A stretch of DNA of 64,000 nt from NCBI RefSeq assembly GCF_032854445.1, contig NC_088299.1, forward strand, positions 18,841,608 through 18,905,607, written 5' to 3'. Every line of letters starts with the position of its first letter. The stretch's first letter is position 1. The stretch is from Liolophura sinensis. Taxonomy: Eukaryota; Mollusca; Polyplacophora; Chitonida; Chitonidae. The position numbers and the translations under genes were made by a program. This document shows positions 62,415 to 64,000 of the stretch, piece after piece. The notes beneath the pieces were generated by a model, which saw only the letters and a list, made by a program, of their open reading frames with translations, did no database searches and was not told the origin of the DNA.

Positions 62415-63623
62415 ATGTCAGCATCACGCCTCGTTTTGCAGTGTAGTTTGTTGGTGTTATTACACGGCGTTTACGTGGAGGGTTATTCTGATCCATCGCT
62501 TCCCCTGGATAGAGCAAAGCGTTCTCCCCAGTCAGCAGCTCCGTTAGCTGCTCCCACCACGGCCAGCCCTACAACACCGTCAGCAACGGTCACACGGCCC
62601 CCAAATATAAGGTAGATGAAACTCAGACAACATTTAGTACTGACCAGTACGCATGCACAAAGATAGTTTTCTGAGCAATGCAGGGGTTGACGGTGGTATA
62701 TATGATAGCCAGAAAGTCTAATTCACAACGTTAATGTACTACCGCCATAGTTTATATTTCTGACATTCCTGCAGTCTGTTGACCAACAAGGTAAATGTCA
62801 GAATGTGAAAAAATTATAGAGATCTTTGAGCTCGCTGAATTACCGGCAAATCCAGCTTAAGCTGGCTCCCTTTAATGTTGTTTGTAAGTTTGGGAAGGTC
62901 TGCCAGCAATCTGTGGATGATCAGGGGTTTCCCTGGGGCTCTGCTCATTTGCTACCCACCACCACCATATAAGTGAAATATTGTGAAACTATACCCCATA
63001 CTTAACCACAGTCAAATAAATAAATCATTATAGCTGGTTCCAGACATCCATGGAAATCTCGCAACAGCCAGATTGGGTGAACATATACTGTAGGTGTAAA
63101 ATACCTCTATGTGTGTCTGCCTATAGATCGAGAGGACAGACTGCATGGGTATAAAGGCTGGATTTGAGAAGGGTCAGCTACACGTGTATTTCTTGAAATG
63201 AACAAAACACCACATAACTGGCATGAAAATCATTTTTAATGGGTTATATCCACTATTTTCTTTGACAGATTTGGTCGAGTGTCTTAAACAATATGACCTT
63301 GAGTAGCAATCAACCTCAAGATCTTCTGCATTCTGTTCAAGAAATAAAGCTAAAAATAAGGCAATTCTTCATGTGACATGTTTCTGGATAGCTTGAAGTG
63401 TTCTCATTTTGAATCTGTTACCTTGATAGATATCCACGCTCAAATAAATAAATGATAATGTTTCTGTTCGTCGTCAGTGCTGTGAATGAGACGTTGATTA
63501 ACATCACCAGCACAGAAGCACCCACGACCACAGAGGCTGCTGGTGACAACCTGCCCAAAGATGGGGCGGCCGCTGAGGAACATCACAGCAGCATGACCAT
63601 CTTCTTCATTCTTCTGGTTGTTG
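62415..63623 (+). CDS. SLC9A8: Sodium/proton exchanger, NHE8-type, first two coding exons (partial)
   Basis: Exon 1 is 62415-62611 (phase 2) and exon 2 63478-63623 (phase 1); both donors are GT and the acceptor is CAG. The gene continues past the window. Exon 1 gives a signal peptide (MSASRLVLQCSLLVLLHGVYVEG), a furin-like RAKR and a Thr/Pro-rich stretch. Exon 2 has NET and NIT N-glycosylation sites, then 'EEHHSSMTIFFILLVV'. That last string closely matches the start of the first core helix of NHE8 (human 'EEQSSGMTIFFSLLVLA' from memory). NHE8 exchanges Na+ for H+ in Golgi, endosome and apical membranes. An in-frame ATG lies 33 bp upstream (62382); I prefer 62415 because the signal peptide then starts cleanly. 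Its 5' end is about 200 bp from the right end of the inverted-repeat element. Confidence 0.8.
62882..63030 (+). mobile_element. SINE, 3' portion, in SLC9A8 intron 1
   Basis: 'GGGAAGGTCTGCCAGCAATC', 'GATCAGGGGTTTCCCTGGGG', 'CCACCATATAAGTGAAATAT' and 'CAGTCAAATAAATAAAT' in order. The head is missing and divergence is moderate. Confidence 0.78.
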
Positions 63624-64000
63624 GTGAGACAGGGTTATACAGAGACATTCTTCACATGTACATGTAGATTAATATTTGTGGGACCACCTTGCTTGGGCAA
63701 AGTGATTAAAGTATGCAGAGATTGTGGACTACTTGGGTCCCTCCTGGCTTGGTGTCTGGGATAAGGCTTTATAAAGCTAAATGCTAACCAGCCAGGTGCA
63801 TAGGTTTAGCCTGGAGGGTGTCTAAATGTGTTTGAGACGCCTTATTCTGAAAATTAAATCGAAATATTACATGGAAGAGATAAGGAAATTAGGAGAAAAT
63901 TGGAAATGAGCCCGCCTGATTTCAGATTGTGGCTAGATCTGTGGCCAGGTGTAGATGTTCTGGGAACTTGTCGTGGCTCAATGATTGGGTGTGGGTTCAA

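Noticed and set aside
62155-62517. 120-codon minus-strand frame
   Set aside because: Antisense shadow of SLC9A8 exon 1 and its upstream region, with no motif of its own.

Overview
This is animal nuclear DNA, most likely from a mollusc and probably a bivalve. Genes are split by GT-AG introns and intergenic space is large and AT-rich. A tRNA-headed SINE family recurs on both strands; its tail reads like the widespread molluscan sequence around 'ACGGCGGCCAGCATTATGG'. The taxon is inferred from the style of these repeats and was not tested by a search.

Four host genes can be built exon by exon with matching intron phases. (1) 5809-12339 (+): a 168-aa four-helix MARVEL-domain protein of the CMTM/MAL type, 4 exons. 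(2) 16481-21844 (+): a 544-aa secreted carboxylesterase/cholinesterase-fold enzyme with a complete catalytic triad, 5 exons. (3) 48336-53969 (-): a 180-aa Mpv17/PMP22-family protein closest to MPV17L, 4 exons. (4) 62415 to beyond 63623 (+): the first two coding exons of an NHE8-type sodium/proton exchanger (SLC9A8). A charged, disordered coding-like region with an N-terminal membrane segment at 30498-31703 changes frame several times; it is a possible pseudogene or carries assembly indels. No shared pathway links the genes.

Much of the window is tandem repeat. I count about 15 distinct minisatellite arrays totalling roughly 19 kb (about 30%). The largest are a 52-bp array (23527-27330), a 55-bp array with three sequence subfamilies (41240-45835), a 35-bp array inside an MPV17L intron (49497-52010) and a 46/78-bp array (31795-33905). 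Nearly all long open frames in the window lie in these arrays and are by-products of repetition.

Layout: 1-1280 27-bp array; 1.3-5.7 kb SINE-rich; 5.8-12.3 kb MARVEL gene with a fold-back element and three arrays in its introns; 12.3-16.4 kb its 3' flank, a MITE-like palindrome and a dispersed repeat; 16.5-21.8 kb esterase; 22.6-27.3 kb two arrays; 27.3-31.7 kb mostly unremarkable DNA and the broken coding region; 31.8-45.8 kb successive arrays; 46-54 kb MPV17L; 55.87-62.22 kb a candidate 6.3-kb terminal-inverted-repeat element lying between the divergent MPV17L and SLC9A8 genes; 62.4 kb onward SLC9A8.

The most unusual observations are: a ~52-bp minisatellite whose unit contains the 3' splice site and first codons of MARVEL exon 3, so about 19 acceptor-like modules precede the real one; a tendency of arrays to lie just upstream of acceptors; and the 64-bp inverted repeats with flanking direct repeats at 55.87/62.21 kb.
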